From the NCBI GenBank assembly GCA_037178625.1, contig CM074140.1, forward strand, positions 2,294,001-2,358,000: a DNA stretch of 64,000 nt, in the 5' to 3' direction. The position numbers and the translations under genes were made by a program. Origin of the DNA: Skeletonema tropicum (Eukaryota; Bacillariophyta; Thalassiosirophyceae; Thalassiosirales; Thalassiosiraceae). The notes below the pieces were generated by a model. The model worked only from the letters and a program-made list of their open reading frames with translations, did not search any database and had not been told where the DNA came from. Below, one piece after another: positions 51,409 through 62,222 of the stretch (positions within the stretch are counted from its first letter, which is position 1; each line of letters opens with the position of its first letter).

Positions 51409-52217
51409 TACTAGACCGGACCAGCTCGGCTGCTGGTCCGCTAGCCCCCCCCGAAATGGGTCTTGCGGACAGTTATTTTTGTTGGCATGAGAACGAACGG
51501 TCCGAAGCGGCTCTAACTTGTTGTTGGAAGCGAATGCAAACCTGAAGCGTCATGAATCTGAAAGGGTATGGTTTTATTCTTTTTAGTTTTGATTCATGTT
51601 GGCCTTACCTTGCTTGGTCTTTCTTGTTCCTTGACAGTTTCAAGTACCGTATGTACACAAATAGCAGTTTTCTCAACCTTCTCAATTGTTTTCTCAAGAT
51701 GGAACCGGAGAGGTGTGAAATCAACCGCACGAAACGGCTATTTAGGAGCAAAAATAAAAGGAGGATAAAAGAGCTCTTTTCGTAACACACGCGAGAGCGC
51801 CACGCTCCAAAGCGATACAGCTCCTCGCCACGAGGGGAGGGTGCACAAAGAACCGGACCAAGGATAAAAGGGCTCCTTTCGCAACACAACCGAGAGCGCA
51901 CGCGGTCCAAAGCGACACAGCTCCTTGCCACGAGAGGAGGGTGCACAAAGAACCAGACCAAGGATAAAAGGGCTCTTTCCGCAACATACGCAAGAGCGCA
52001 CGCGTCCAAAGCGACACAGCTCCTCGCCACCATGGGAGGGTGCACAAAAAAAAAAACACAATTTATTTATATTTATTAGATACCAGTGCAAAACGGAACA
52101 ACATAAGTACTTCAATACATATTTATCAGAGCCGTTTAGTACCGTGTTTAGTATAGCGTTCTTATTTCACACCATTTCCGTGTGGGCTAGCGGACCAGCA
52201 GCCGAGCTGGTCCGGTC
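51409..52217. mobile_element. TIR element with tandem repeats (right-arm copy)
   Basis: Mirror of 44988-45796 with the same CTAGACCGGACCAGC ends and three ~100-bp units. It differs in the length of the A/T homopolymer near 52050. Confidence 0.7.
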
Positions 52218-52631
52218 TAGTTTTTTTCTATGTATAACGGGGAGGAAGAAGAGTTTCCACTATCGGGCACTCTCCCCCTCCCCAACATGTATTACAATGC
52301 AACTATTATTGATTCAAAACCTAAAATTCTTTGCTTAGAGGGAGTACCGCATAATTGTACTGTCGCCAGCCATCATTGATCAACACAAGAAACCCCTACG
52401 ACTGCCACTCTCATTTTGTATACACTTCAGAGCTTTGATTGAATTCCCTGAATTATGCATTAGCATGACCATTTTCAAAAAATGGGGGAGGGAGGGAGTG
52501 TGGAACGCCCTTATTGACACTTTTTGTGAACCGAACATTTGTCTTTTGTGACGTCATCGCGTAGGAATAAGTCTTAAAAAGGCGCCTTGTGAGCGAGCGA
52601 ACACTTCAGCTACTTAACTGCAAGTGAGTCT

Positions 52632-52865
52632 GTGCTATGTGCTAGATACCAATGTGGATACCGACATTGTACACTATCCCCTGAAGAGATAATTGCAAAT
52701 CGTGATGTTGGAGGAAAGACACCACTTCCAATCTGCAGAGGATGTTATGATGAAGGTGTAGAGCCTCCATTCTCTGGAGCAAGGAAGAATGTGCAACAAG
52801 CCGCAAAACAAGCGAAGAAAAGCAAGAACAAGAAGTCAAGAAGAGGCAATCAAATGAAGCAGTAG
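52632..52865 (+). CDS. 77-residue Cys-rich, Lys-rich protein (right copy)
   Basis: Mirror of the ORF at 44340-44573 with the finger CARYQCGYRHC...ICRGC and a basic tail. One amino-acid difference (K for R near the end). Inside its own TIR element copy. Confidence 0.45.
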   Translation: MLCARYQCGYRHCTLSPEEIIANRDVGGKTPLPICRGCYDEGVEPPFSGARKNVQQAAKQAKKSKNKKSRRGNQMKQ

Positions 52866-53086
52866 CCAGGGGTCGACGGAAGGCTCCTAGGCTATAACCC
52901 GGACTAGCAGGTTGGATGCCTCTATTGGGATCAAGTAAAGATCAAAATTATATATAAGTATTTCTCATTGGGCTATCAGTGTTGTATAAAATGTTCGGTT
53001 CCACAGAATGATATAGTTCCACACATTTGTGAGTTTGGCTCAAAAAATCAGGGAGGGATATGCATAATTCAGGGAATTAAATCAAA

Positions 53087-55062
53087 GCGGCCAAATGGAG
53101 ATGGCCGCGAGGCAGGAAGGCGTGATGAGTTTGTGTAAAGCCAGAAGATGGCTATCACTATCACATAGAGTGTGATGAGGCGTAGAGGAGATGAATGGGA
53201 GAGGCTGAAGATGGATGGGATGCCACAGAGATAAGAGCGGAATTGAAATTGAAGAGCAGCTGATTACACAAGCGTAGAAGGTGAAGATGTGTTATTTCGT
53301 TGGGTTGGACATCGGTAGTTGCATTCGTACTATCAGTGCATTACAGATTGATGGGGGGCCTAATCTCTGCTTCATACGATGTGACCAGGTTAGTTTGGAC
53401 CTTCCATGTGATCTTGTGCATCCCTCATGGTTATGAAATCCTCCGAGAGGCAGGCTTGGAGTGGCAGGCGCTTCATCCGAGATTATCCAACGGGAGGTCA
53501 TCCACCGCGAATCGAACGAAGTCTTACCATAAGCCGAGATTATCTCAAGTGTATTGGAGTCTCCAAAACTCGACTACGGATTTCAGTCAAAAGCTTCTCT
53601 GACTGCAGGACGAGCATTGAGCAAGCAGCCAGCTTCCTCGCAAGACCTCCACTGGTTGAACCGAACAACAGCATGATCTCCTACTGGATTTGCTTGGCTT
53701 GTTCCTCTTGGTATTATTTCACCGCCGGTCCTGTATCTCAGTACATTCCTGCTGGATTTGCATGACCTCTCACTCACAGCGTTGTCTAATCGCCAGCCCT
53801 CAATTTCAGCAGATGATCTAATCCTGCTGAAATTGCCCAGCTTTCCCTGGCATTACTACTCCTCACATTTCAGCACTTCATCTGTTTGATTCCGTTCGAA
53901 TAATCCCCCCGGCGTTGCCTCACCGCCACCCCAATTATTCCAGTAGTGGACCGATTCTTTGGTCTCGTTGACATAGTGAACGTCCACCCGACGTAATATG
54001 GACTGAGACGGGTTGATACCATCTCGCATGGCTGAGGAAGCAACGTTTTCCATGCGCAGCAGACTCACACTGGAGCAGGCCGACATCTGCCAAACAAATC
54101 CTCAGCTTGGTAGAGCCGCATTAGAAACTCATACTTGAGCAACAAGTCACGCTCACAATAGTACAACAATTTTGAGTGTCTTTTGAGACGCATCCCCGTC
54201 GTTGTCTCAAGTTCAGCAGACGATCTGGCGCAACAATCTCTCAGCTAGTACGAATGCCTCCTCAGGCAAACTAATCCTACAGCCCGCTAGGCGGCATCTT
54301 GCCAAACAAACCCCTGTCTAGTAGGCGACGACGTTCGAACACACATCAATCAGTCAATACTTTCATGAAGAAGCAGACAGTACATGAAGTCCATCTTGTG
54401 CCAACCTCTGGTTCACGAGGGAGAGAGAGAGAGCATCAAAGAGCAATACTTTATTGTACCTGCCCAATGTACTGCAGCTTTCGTAGCACCAGTCTTGACC
54501 GCCGAGGGGGACGACGACGATGCCTCTATCGAATAGTCTCATCTAGAATCGGATTATGTAGATAGATGCGACTATGAGGGAAAATGCAAGAGCTTCAGCC
54601 TATTCTCCCAAAGATTGCATCATTGAAGCTCTCTCAACGTCCCAAAAACAACAAGATTCATTTAATCGGGAGCGAGCGAAGCGAGCGACCTTACTTCTCT
54701 CTATAATCAATATATGAACCAAAATGAGATAAAGTGGTATTACACTATATTGCCGAAGCGTGGATGACTACGCTTTCGAATTAACTTCTTCAGCGGATAG
54801 CAATAGTAATAGTAATAGCTCGTTGACATGAGTTTTCTCCTTAAATGGATACGAGTCTCTGTAGGGTCATTCCTCGTTATCTAAAATATGGTAGGTAAGT
54901 TTGTATGATTGCTTTCCCTCAGCAAGTGTAGCTGTCGGGTAGGCAGCGGAACAAGCTGAGGGAAAGGAATATTTAGGAGGACTACAATTCTGTTGTCCTC
55001 CCCAGGTAAGTACTTACCTCCTCACCTCTGTTATGAAAGAGGGAGGTTTGAGAGACAATATC
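53087..55062. other. No gene recognised (mirror of 42143-44118)
   Basis: The same non-coding sequence as the left arm. Confidence 0.4.
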
Positions 55063-56147
55063 TCAAATGTTTTTTGCTCTCTTGCAGCATACTACCATCT
55101 TTTCGATTCCGATTGCGTCGCGTAGGGTGGTAGAAAGCTCCTCCTCATATATCTGTTGACAGGTTCGACTAGGGATGTAATGAGGGTGGAACCGACCGAG
55201 TTTCAAATAGATGTTTTTGTCATTATCTGAGGTGGTAGATTCTGAGACCTGAGATGGCTTGGGGCAGTGGAGGTGGGTTGCAGACTTTGTAGTTTGCATC
55301 TACGAACATTCGTTTGAGTTGGTCGAAGTCCCATCCTCTGTCGAGCAAGCGTTGGAAGAATGGTCTTGCTACCTCGACATAGTCTTTTTTATCGGTGCAC
55401 TGCCAATAGTATCTCTCGAGTTCGCCAAATATTACCCCTTTCATCGTGTTCCTCTGACGAGCAGATGATGGCAGTAGGTAGAGGTAGAGGTTCATTGGCT
55501 TTTGGTATGTCTTCGTTGAGACAATACCTTCTAGCGAAATGGAAATGACTAAGTCTAAGAAGATTCCTTTGTCGGCAGGTTCTTCAACCATCCAACGGAG
55601 GATTCCAAAGTCGTTGAGTCTTGCTTGAGGTCGTGAAAGCGCTTAAGGCTTCCAAGCCATAGGACAGATAGGTCGTCGACGAAACGTGCAAGGTCTTGGA
55701 TCTTTTCCGCATAGCCAGGGAGGAGTCTGATTTTCTCATGCCAGCCGTAGTAAAGGCCAGCGTACATGACTGCGACTGATGTACCCATCGCAGTGCCACA
55801 TAGTTGTTTGAAAAAGCAGTCCAAATTGGGTAATGTTGTTCTTCATAATAAAGCTCAGAGCTTCCAGAATGAGTTTGATGTCCTGGAAGTCGTCTGGAAG
55901 TTGGTTGTTATCTTTCAGATTCAGATGGTTGAGCCATACTCCGATGATTTCGATGCCATGTAATCTATTGTCTTTCCAGACGCCTAGCTATATTTTCATA
56001 TCTATCCAAGGCCTTTACGATCCCTTCCCACATGATTTCTGTCACCAACAGTGTGCCTCGTCTGGCCGCACGCTGCCTCACATGGCGCACACCATAGCTG
56101 TCTTCCGAGGGAAAAAAGTGTTGACATGGAGAGAACAAGAGCTGCAT
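55063..56147 (-). pseudogene. Penelope-like reverse transcriptase relic (right arm)
   Basis: Mirror of 41059-42142. It differs by an additional base near 55983 that shifts the first frame after ...DRYENIA, and by a Cys for Tyr change in the last fragment. GTAMGT and RFVDD motifs are retained. Confidence 0.6.
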
Positions 56148-57477
56148 CGTAGTCCATCCTCTCCTACAAGATAGTCGACACCAAATCTCATAAACTACAA
56201 AGTGCTATCATCTATCTCTCGGCATAATGACCTAAGTACAGATCTTTCGATACAAAAAGGTAGAGTAACGTGGAGCAAACTACGACCAAAAATTGACCCT
56301 CATCAGGTCGCATCATACGAGACCGTGTCATCTCGGCTACATGTGTAGTTTGCATGAGCCGAGTGGGTTGGCTTCTCTACCATTGTTGCCAACTATAATG
56401 GGTCACTAGAAGTTGTTGTGGCTCGTATAAACGTCGCTACACACACCAAGGTAGCAAAATAATTATGATTATGGTAGTGCCCCCTTTATATTTATAGGGG
56501 ACAGATCTACCGGGTTCCCGAACCGTCCACCCGCCTCGGCCTGACTCGTATTTATCCCGTTAGGCAGCCGGTACGGGTAGGGATGAAGCTCCGAGAGAGA
56601 GAGTCGAGCACAAGCTTAGCAGTCACGGTCGGACTCTGTAGCTGATCCTCTCGCAGAGATGATGTCACTGAACTGTGCTTCATCATCACCTCTTGGGAAT
56701 AGCCCACTCTTTAGCTTTAGCCTAAGCCTAAGCTTTGCAGTCCTCGCCATGATATCCAGTGTTCCTATACATAGTGGTCTCCTCTTGCTCTAATAGTGCA
56801 CAATCAATATCGGTACTGGTCCTTGATTGCTTGTGGCGGTAGCAGAAAACGCCTCTTTCCCTCATCTGCAATTTCCAGATGCAGATGAATGTGCTTTGAT
56901 TGTGGCTGATGGCTGACCAGGACAGGCGTCTTGTTCTTCTTGCCAAATAACAAAGTAACTGATGATAAATTTGCAAAGTAATTGATTCCATTTGCCATGA
57001 CGCGCTCCAACTGATCAAGAACAAGAAGCTACTGCTGCTGCTTTGACTTTGACTTGGAGATTCGACTCGGGTTGGGTTAGGGTTTGGATCGGAGCACTTC
57101 TTCTTGCTTACTTCTTGTAGGCGTGTGCCTTGTTCGCTATTCTCAGATCGCTTGGTAGATGAGTAGGTCTTTGATGCCGTAAATATCTTCTTTTGTTTTT
57201 GATTTGCCTGAATAGGATTAGGATTGCATTGGAGCGAGTACGAGACGAGTTTTGTCTTGCCTTAATCTTGCTCTCCCAATAATCAATAAAGATGCATACA
57301 GAGAACATCACAGCAAAAAGTCGAAGCAACCAGCAGGAGCCAACAACATCTAAGTATTTATCACCAAAACAATCAAATAACTATCTCTTGCGATATATCT
57401 GCTGGAACACCTCATGCCATTCCGATCCTGAGAATTAAAAGGATTTTGACATTGAGATAGGCAAAAAGAAAGATTTC

Positions 57478-57549
57478 GGTCCACTCCGGGAATTGAACCC
57501 GGGACCTCGTCCACCCTAAAGACGAATCATACCCCTAGACCAAGTGGAC
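57478..57549 (-). tRNA. tRNA-Pro (AGG), copy 3
   Basis: Identical to the other copies; anticodon AGG in loop TTAGGGT. Terminator T-run (read on the minus strand) follows within 15 bases. Confidence 0.95.
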
Positions 57550-58053
57550 TTCACATTTCTTCCAAACGAATCAAAGTATGTGATACTCATACTTGTCTTA
57601 GATCATTCTTGAGTTTGGGGGCTACGTCTATTTGATGCATACGAGGGAGCTCTTTTCTCCTTTGAGAGAAGACAAGAGGATATCCAACATACGTAGGAAT
57701 CAGATCTACACTTTGCAGGCAGAACATTCGGCACACTCCCTGCTACAGTAGTTTATTATGAACTATCTATTGAACAAAGCAAAACGCAACGAGACCACGA
57801 CGCAGCAGCTGCATTAATAGATAGATACTCCTAGCAAGTAGCAGATAGTGCTACAAGAGCAAGCGTGAGATGCTGCTGTGGTCTAAGGCTTCTCACCGCC
57901 ACCGCCCACTTTTTTCTGACATTGTCATCAAGTGCAGCAACGAAAGATCACGAGGCAGCATGCAGCAATCGTAGCGGGTAGAAGTAGCAGGTAGCGCTAA
58001 TCATCAAGTGCTATGTCGACGTCTTCAACAACACTCCAAAGGCAGTGGGGCAA
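57550..58053. repeat. Duplicated tRNA-cupin upstream segment and cupin first codons (right inner copy)
   Basis: It corresponds to 61649-62260. It ends 41 bases into the cupin reading frame (ATG at 58013) where the sequence switches to the transposase-like element. The cupin frame continues as a 29-codon upstream ORF that stops at 58100-58102, two bases before the ATG (58105) of the large ORF. Confidence 0.8.
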
Positions 58054-58104
58054 CTTGGGCTGTGGTGAAATCTGGGCGACTGTTCTCAGGAACAATCCTT
58101 GATC

Positions 58105-61014
58105 ATGATCAGTGCAAGCAGTGCAAGGAGCGAGCGCGGGATGCTTGCAACAATGGAGACAATCGACGCCAAGGCTTGTCCACAAGACAGCCCCGAATTA
58201 TTATTAGCAGGTCTACTACAATATCTATCCCAGAATTCATTGTTATCCCATTGGTACCGCATTTGGGATCGTCCGGATGACTACCCTGCGTCCGAGGTAC
58301 GTCAAATTATGGATAAGGAGGAGTGCCAGAAAATCGATCAATTGAACAAAATGTCATTACAAAACTTCGTGGGTATAGAACACGACCACTGGATATGGTT
58401 ATTGAAAAGCTGTAAGTTGGTGAAAGAAAACACGGATGGTGATATCAGTTTTACTACTGAGGATAAATGGAGAGTGTTTCTCAGTGAATACGACATTGAC
58501 GCAGAGGTCGAATCAGCTAATTGTTTAAGAACAAGTAAGCGGAGGTACATTCGTCTTGGACCTAAGACGGATAACTGGCATGCAAACGCACCACTCCAAG
58601 CGAAGAAGGAAAAATTCAGTCCACCTCGTTGCCCTAACATTGGTGTGATTGGACGGAGGCTGAATAAAGATTTGCAATTTAGGATTGAGGAAGAACGAAA
58701 TGACGAGGAAGATGATTGGGGTGACACCGGTAGCAACGACACCGATGTTGATATCAGCGATGATGCCAACAGCAACGAATGCGCTGATGAATGCACTGAC
58801 GAATATGTTGCCGAATGTGCTGACACCGGCGAAGCTGCAAAGCCATGTGCATCAGCGCACCCGTTTCCACTTCTTAACCATTATAAGTTGGCAGATCTTG
58901 ACTTGTCGAACGAGACAGAGTGCAATAGATTCAAACGCATATTGGGGGAGATGGTGGCAAAGCAGCAGCAGCACACCGGAGAGAAGAATGTGGTTGAGTA
59001 TTTCCAACTCCGACAGAATAAATCTACAACTGCAGTTGCAGTACGTTCACACAAGTCAGATGATGCATTCGAGTCATACCACCAAAGAAATCCGTACCTC
59101 AAGGATGCGGTACGTTGTCTTGACAAAGATATAAAAGTAGGAGCCCTTCGGTTGTCGGGATATCTAGCAAAGCATCATAAGGATGAGTTCATCGATGCTG
59201 CAAATGCAACAGGTGTTGCAGTCACTGGTGTGTTGAATGCAACTGAGAGTGCAGCTCTTTTTACTGAAGCTGGTTTGGTAGATGAACAATGGAATACTAT
59301 AATGAGACACCTTCGAGACAAATTTGATGCAAAGATTGCCTGCTCCTTACTGGATATGAAGCGCAAAAGCTATGAAGGATATACAATGCCTCGGGTAAAA
59401 GTTATCTACCATCGAGCTGGACAGAAAGATGAAGAGAAGATTACGGCAGAATATCAAGACATCAAAGCTGAGTTCAAGAAGGCGGTCGAGACGCTCTTGC
59501 GAGTTCATCAATTGAAAAAGCGCAAACAAGTTCAAAGGATTAGACTCATCATTGGTGGCGACCATGGTCAAGGCGCCTTTCGTTTGGGCTTCCGAGTACT
59601 GATTGATACGGAGGAGGGGAAATCTCCGATGTGCAAGACAATAAATATTGCCACAGTTCACTGTAAGAAGGAAGTAGGAGCAATCCTGGAATCGACGGTG
59701 ATTGATTGGCTTGCTGAAGATTTGAAACAAATTCATGACAACCCGTTACATTTGCTGAATATGAATGGTAGAGCTGTGTGTTGCTTCGAATGTGATATGG
59801 ATAATCTGGACGATGTACTTCTTGCACCAATCCAAGTTGAACAACTCGTAGCTGGAGACCTGGCATGGGAATGTTTCTGTCTGGGCAAAGAAGGAGCAGC
59901 AAATTGTTGGTGCATCTACTGCATGCATGGTCCACAGCAATGGAGCATACCAAATCATGACAAAGGCCAGTGTTGGACCATGGAGGATCTGAATAAGATG
60001 GCCGATAGTAATAACAAGGGTGCAAAGAGAATGGGTGTGAAAAGGCGGTCGTACTTCCCATGGATTCCGCTTAAAAATTACATTCTCCCTATCCTTCATC
60101 TTTGTATTGGGCTTGGTAATGACGTCATTGACTATTTTGGCTTCCTGGTCGAGTGGCGACTGACGAAGATATTTGGCGATGAGAAGCATTGGAAGGATAG
60201 AGTGGATGAACTGAATGTCCTAATTCCCAACCAACGGAAGGTAGTTAATGATTGGAAAGCTGGCAATGATGGTAAGAGGCGAACTGCATTAATGGCGTTG
60301 CGGAGAACTCGAGCATCTTCGAATGGAGTAGATGGTTTGAATCCAAACGAGGTGGATGAACTTGCAGCACTTGATGCCACCTTTGAAGCGATGGGGCGGC
60401 ATAGAGACACTCTAATAGCAGAGAGGAAAAGCCTTAACACCAAAATTGATGCAAAGCATGAAGAAAGGAGAAGACCTCCCGAAAATACTGATAGGACATG
60501 GTATTTGCTTATGGAACGGATATATAGAAAGCATGGTGTGAAGCGTGAGGATTATCACAAGAGAAAGTTTCAAGGCCGACCATTGAAGGAAATAATGAAG
60601 AAAGCCGAAGCTATTTTCACTGACGCGAAGACAATGCTCCGCGAGTTTAAAGACGACAGTGTTGCTGATATTGATGCAAAAATCGATGACACATGTGACG
60701 AAATTATTTCTCTCTTACGCAGTTGGGGCGAAGTGTTCCGTGTTTTCTACGCCAAGAAACCATCTGCAGAGGACAAGGATAAATTTAAGAGCGACATGGC
60801 TGATGCGGTTGCAAAGCACCGCGCTCTAAGGGCAAAAGTTGACGACAATAATGATACACCAAAGCTTCACTACGCAGAAGATCATGGACTAGAAGCAATT
60901 GAGAATCACCCTGACTTGAATACAAAGTTAATCAGATTAGATATCTATGATACTAAAAGGGACCTGCTTCGGTACAACTGTACGGTCTTTTCTATTGCCG
61001 AATGGCTTTCCTGA
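58105..61014 (+). CDS. Large transposase-like protein of unidentified family
   Basis: 969 residues from ATG 58105. An acidic, Cys-containing region (about 200-250) precedes a globular C-terminal two-thirds with motifs RLIIGGDHGQGAFRLGF (about 485), VAGDLAWECFCLGKEG (about 582), CWCIYC (about 601), YILPILHLCIGLGNDVIDYF (about 659) and TPKLHYAEDHGLE (about 918). Asp in GGDH and GDLAW, a CxxC finger and a late H/E motif recall RNase H-fold DDE transposases, but I cannot assign a superfamily. Near its end a 112-bp insert (60919-61030), bounded by an 18-bp direct repeat, shifts the frame. Sequence beyond it, to a stop at 61229-61231, reads as the natural basic C-terminus (CLCLEEWVEQF...KKPRGPYKKDD). 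It sits after a captured cupin promoter. The left copy is truncated at residue ~386. Confidence 0.7.
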   Translation: MISASSARSERGMLATMETIDAKACPQDSPELLLAGLLQYLSQNSLLSHWYRIWDRPDDYPASEVRQIMDKEECQKIDQLNKMSLQNFVGIEHDHWIWLLKSCKLVKENTDGDISFTTEDKWRVFLSEYDIDAEVESANCLRTSKRRYIRLGPKTDNWHANAPLQAKKEKFSPPRCPNIGVIGRRLNKDLQFRIEEERNDEEDDWGDTGSNDTDVDISDDANSNECADECTDEYVAECADTGEAAKPCASAHPFPLLNHYKLADLDLSNETECNRFKRILGEMVAKQQQHTGEKNVVEYFQLRQNKSTTAVAVRSHKSDDAFESYHQRNPYLKDAVRCLDKDIKVGALRLSGYLAKHHKDEFIDAANATGVAVTGVLNATESAALFTEAGLVDEQWNTIMRHLRDKFDAKIACSLLDMKRKSYEGYTMPRVKVIYHRAGQKDEEKITAEYQDIKAEFKKAVETLLRVHQLKKRKQVQRIRLIIGGDHGQGAFRLGFRVLIDTEEGKSPMCKTINIATVHCKKEVGAILESTVIDWLAEDLKQIHDNPLHLLNMNGRAVCCFECDMDNLDDVLLAPIQVEQLVAGDLAWECFCLGKEGAANCWCIYCMHGPQQWSIPNHDKGQCWTMEDLNKMADSNNKGAKRMGVKRRSYFPWIPLKNYILPILHLCIGLGNDVIDYFGFLVEWRLTKIFGDEKHWKDRVDELNVLIPNQRKVVNDWKAGNDGKRRTALMALRRTRASSNGVDGLNPNEVDELAALDATFEAMGRHRDTLIAERKSLNTKIDAKHEERRRPPENTDRTWYLLMERIYRKHGVKREDYHKRKFQGRPLKEIMKKAEAIFTDAKTMLREFKDDSVADIDAKIDDTCDEIISLLRSWGEVFRVFYAKKPSAEDKDKFKSDMADAVAKHRALRAKVDDNNDTPKLHYAEDHGLEAIENHPDLNTKLIRLDIYDTKRDLLRYNCTVFSIAEWLS

Positions 61015-61030
61015 GAATCACCCTGACTTG
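60901..61030. repeat. 112-bp insertion flanked by an 18-bp direct repeat
   Basis: GAGAATCACCCTGACTTG occurs at 60901-60918 and 61013-61030. The 112-base offset is not a multiple of three, so the frame of the upstream gene is lost, and the ORF ends at 61014 instead of 61231. Confidence 0.85.
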
Positions 61031-61231
61031 TGTCTGTGCCTTGAGGAATGGGTAGAACAGTTCCATCAGACTGAAAGGAAGAAAGTTGAGGAGAAATGCA
61101 AATATGAGAAAGACCCAATAAAGCACGCCGAGATTGCTGCAAAGAAGAGAGCTGGTTTGAACAACCCAGACGTCATGGCACAATGTAGAAAGACGAAGAA
61201 GCCACGAGGACCGTACAAAAAAGATGATTAA

Positions 61232-61560
61232 GTGGTCACTCAATTTTGAGTGACATCAAGGTTGTGCGAAGTGCTGAAAATGTAGGGATCGGTAGAATAT
61301 AGTGTGCGGCAACTGTTTCTGGTATTGTTTTTGTTCGATGTTATGCATTGGATGTCCTGTGGAGTTCAGTACTCTCTCTACGGAGCGAGTCGTCATGGTC
61401 TATTTTTTTATGCAGAGATTGAGCGGGGAAATAGGGGGCCATTGGGGGAAAGAAAAAAACTTAGCATGTAAAATTATCTACTTATGTACAGTCCAGATAG
61501 CCCACAAAAGGGGGATGGTAGGAAATTTTTTTTTAACTAGTGGCGAAATTGGTGTGAAGG
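61232..61560. other. 3' end of the transposase-like element; no gene
   Basis: Non-coding sequence between the natural stop and the beginning of the second tRNA-cupin block (GGCAAAAAGAAAG at about 61560). No inverted end matching the 5' side was found. Confidence 0.4.
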
Positions 61561-61576
61561 CAAAAAGAAAGATTTC

Positions 61577-61648
61577 GGTCCACTCCGGGAATTGAACCCG
61601 GGACCTCGTCCACCCTAAAGACGAATCATACCCCTAGACCAAGTGGAC
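61577..61648 (-). tRNA. tRNA-Pro (AGG), copy 4
   Basis: Identical to the other three copies. Only ~17 bases of the conserved 3' flank remain, still including the T-run. Confidence 0.95.
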
Positions 61649-62077
61649 TTCACATTTTCTTCCAAACGAATCAAAGTATGTGATACTCATACTTGTCTTA
61701 GATCATTCTTGAGGTTGGGGGGCTACGTCTATTTGATGCATACGAGGGAGCTCTTTTCTCCTTTGAGAGAAGACAAGATGATATCCAACATACGTAGGAA
61801 TTCGAACAATACTTTCGGAAGCGAGGGTAATCCAGAAAATCCTTCATCACACCCTGATTATTTACATATCTATCGTCACCCAAACAATACAACCCAAGCA
61901 CAACGAGAGACACGAAACACGAATCACGAGGCGGACACAGCAATCAACTGAATCAACTAGGTAGCGAGCAACCAGATAAGTATGTAAGTAGTGCTACAAG
62001 AGCAAGCGTGAGATGCTGCTGTGGTCTAAGGCTTCTCACCGCTCACTTTGTTCTAACATCATCGATTGCAACAACGA

Positions 62078-62222
62078 GAGATCACGAGGCAGCACGCAGC
62101 AATCGTAGCAGGTAGGAGTAGCAGGTAGTGCTAATCATCAAGTGCAACAACGAGAGATCACGAGGCAGCACGCAGCAATCGTAGCAGGTAGGAGTAGCAG
62201 GTAGTGCTAATCATCAAGTGCT
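62078..62222. repeat. ~72-bp tandem duplication upstream of the cupin start
   Basis: CAACGAGAGATCACGAGG...ATCATCAAGTG occurs twice in a row just before the cupin ATG (62223). The left homologue (34294-34385) has it once, so the promoter or 5'UTR of the intact cupin gene has been extended. Confidence 0.85.

Larger units (their letters stand above)
50658..59263. repeat. Right inner arm of the large inverted duplication
   Basis: Reverse complement of 37942-46571. Homology ends at 59263 in the middle of the transposase-like gene, where the left copy is fused to a different sequence. All left-arm items reappear: tandem units 50867-51314, TIR element 51409-52217, zinc-finger TIR element 52422-53086, RT relic 55063-56147 and tRNA copy 3. 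Confidence 0.96.

Noticed and set aside
58008..58280. 90-codon ORF overlapping the start of the large transposase-like gene
   Set aside because: It begins at a GTG in the duplicated cupin 5' region and is out of frame with both the cupin and the large ORF.
58105..61014. Assignment of the large protein to a KDZ, Harbinger or hAT transposase
   Set aside because: Individual motifs are suggestive, but no full set of family-specific residues could be identified by eye.
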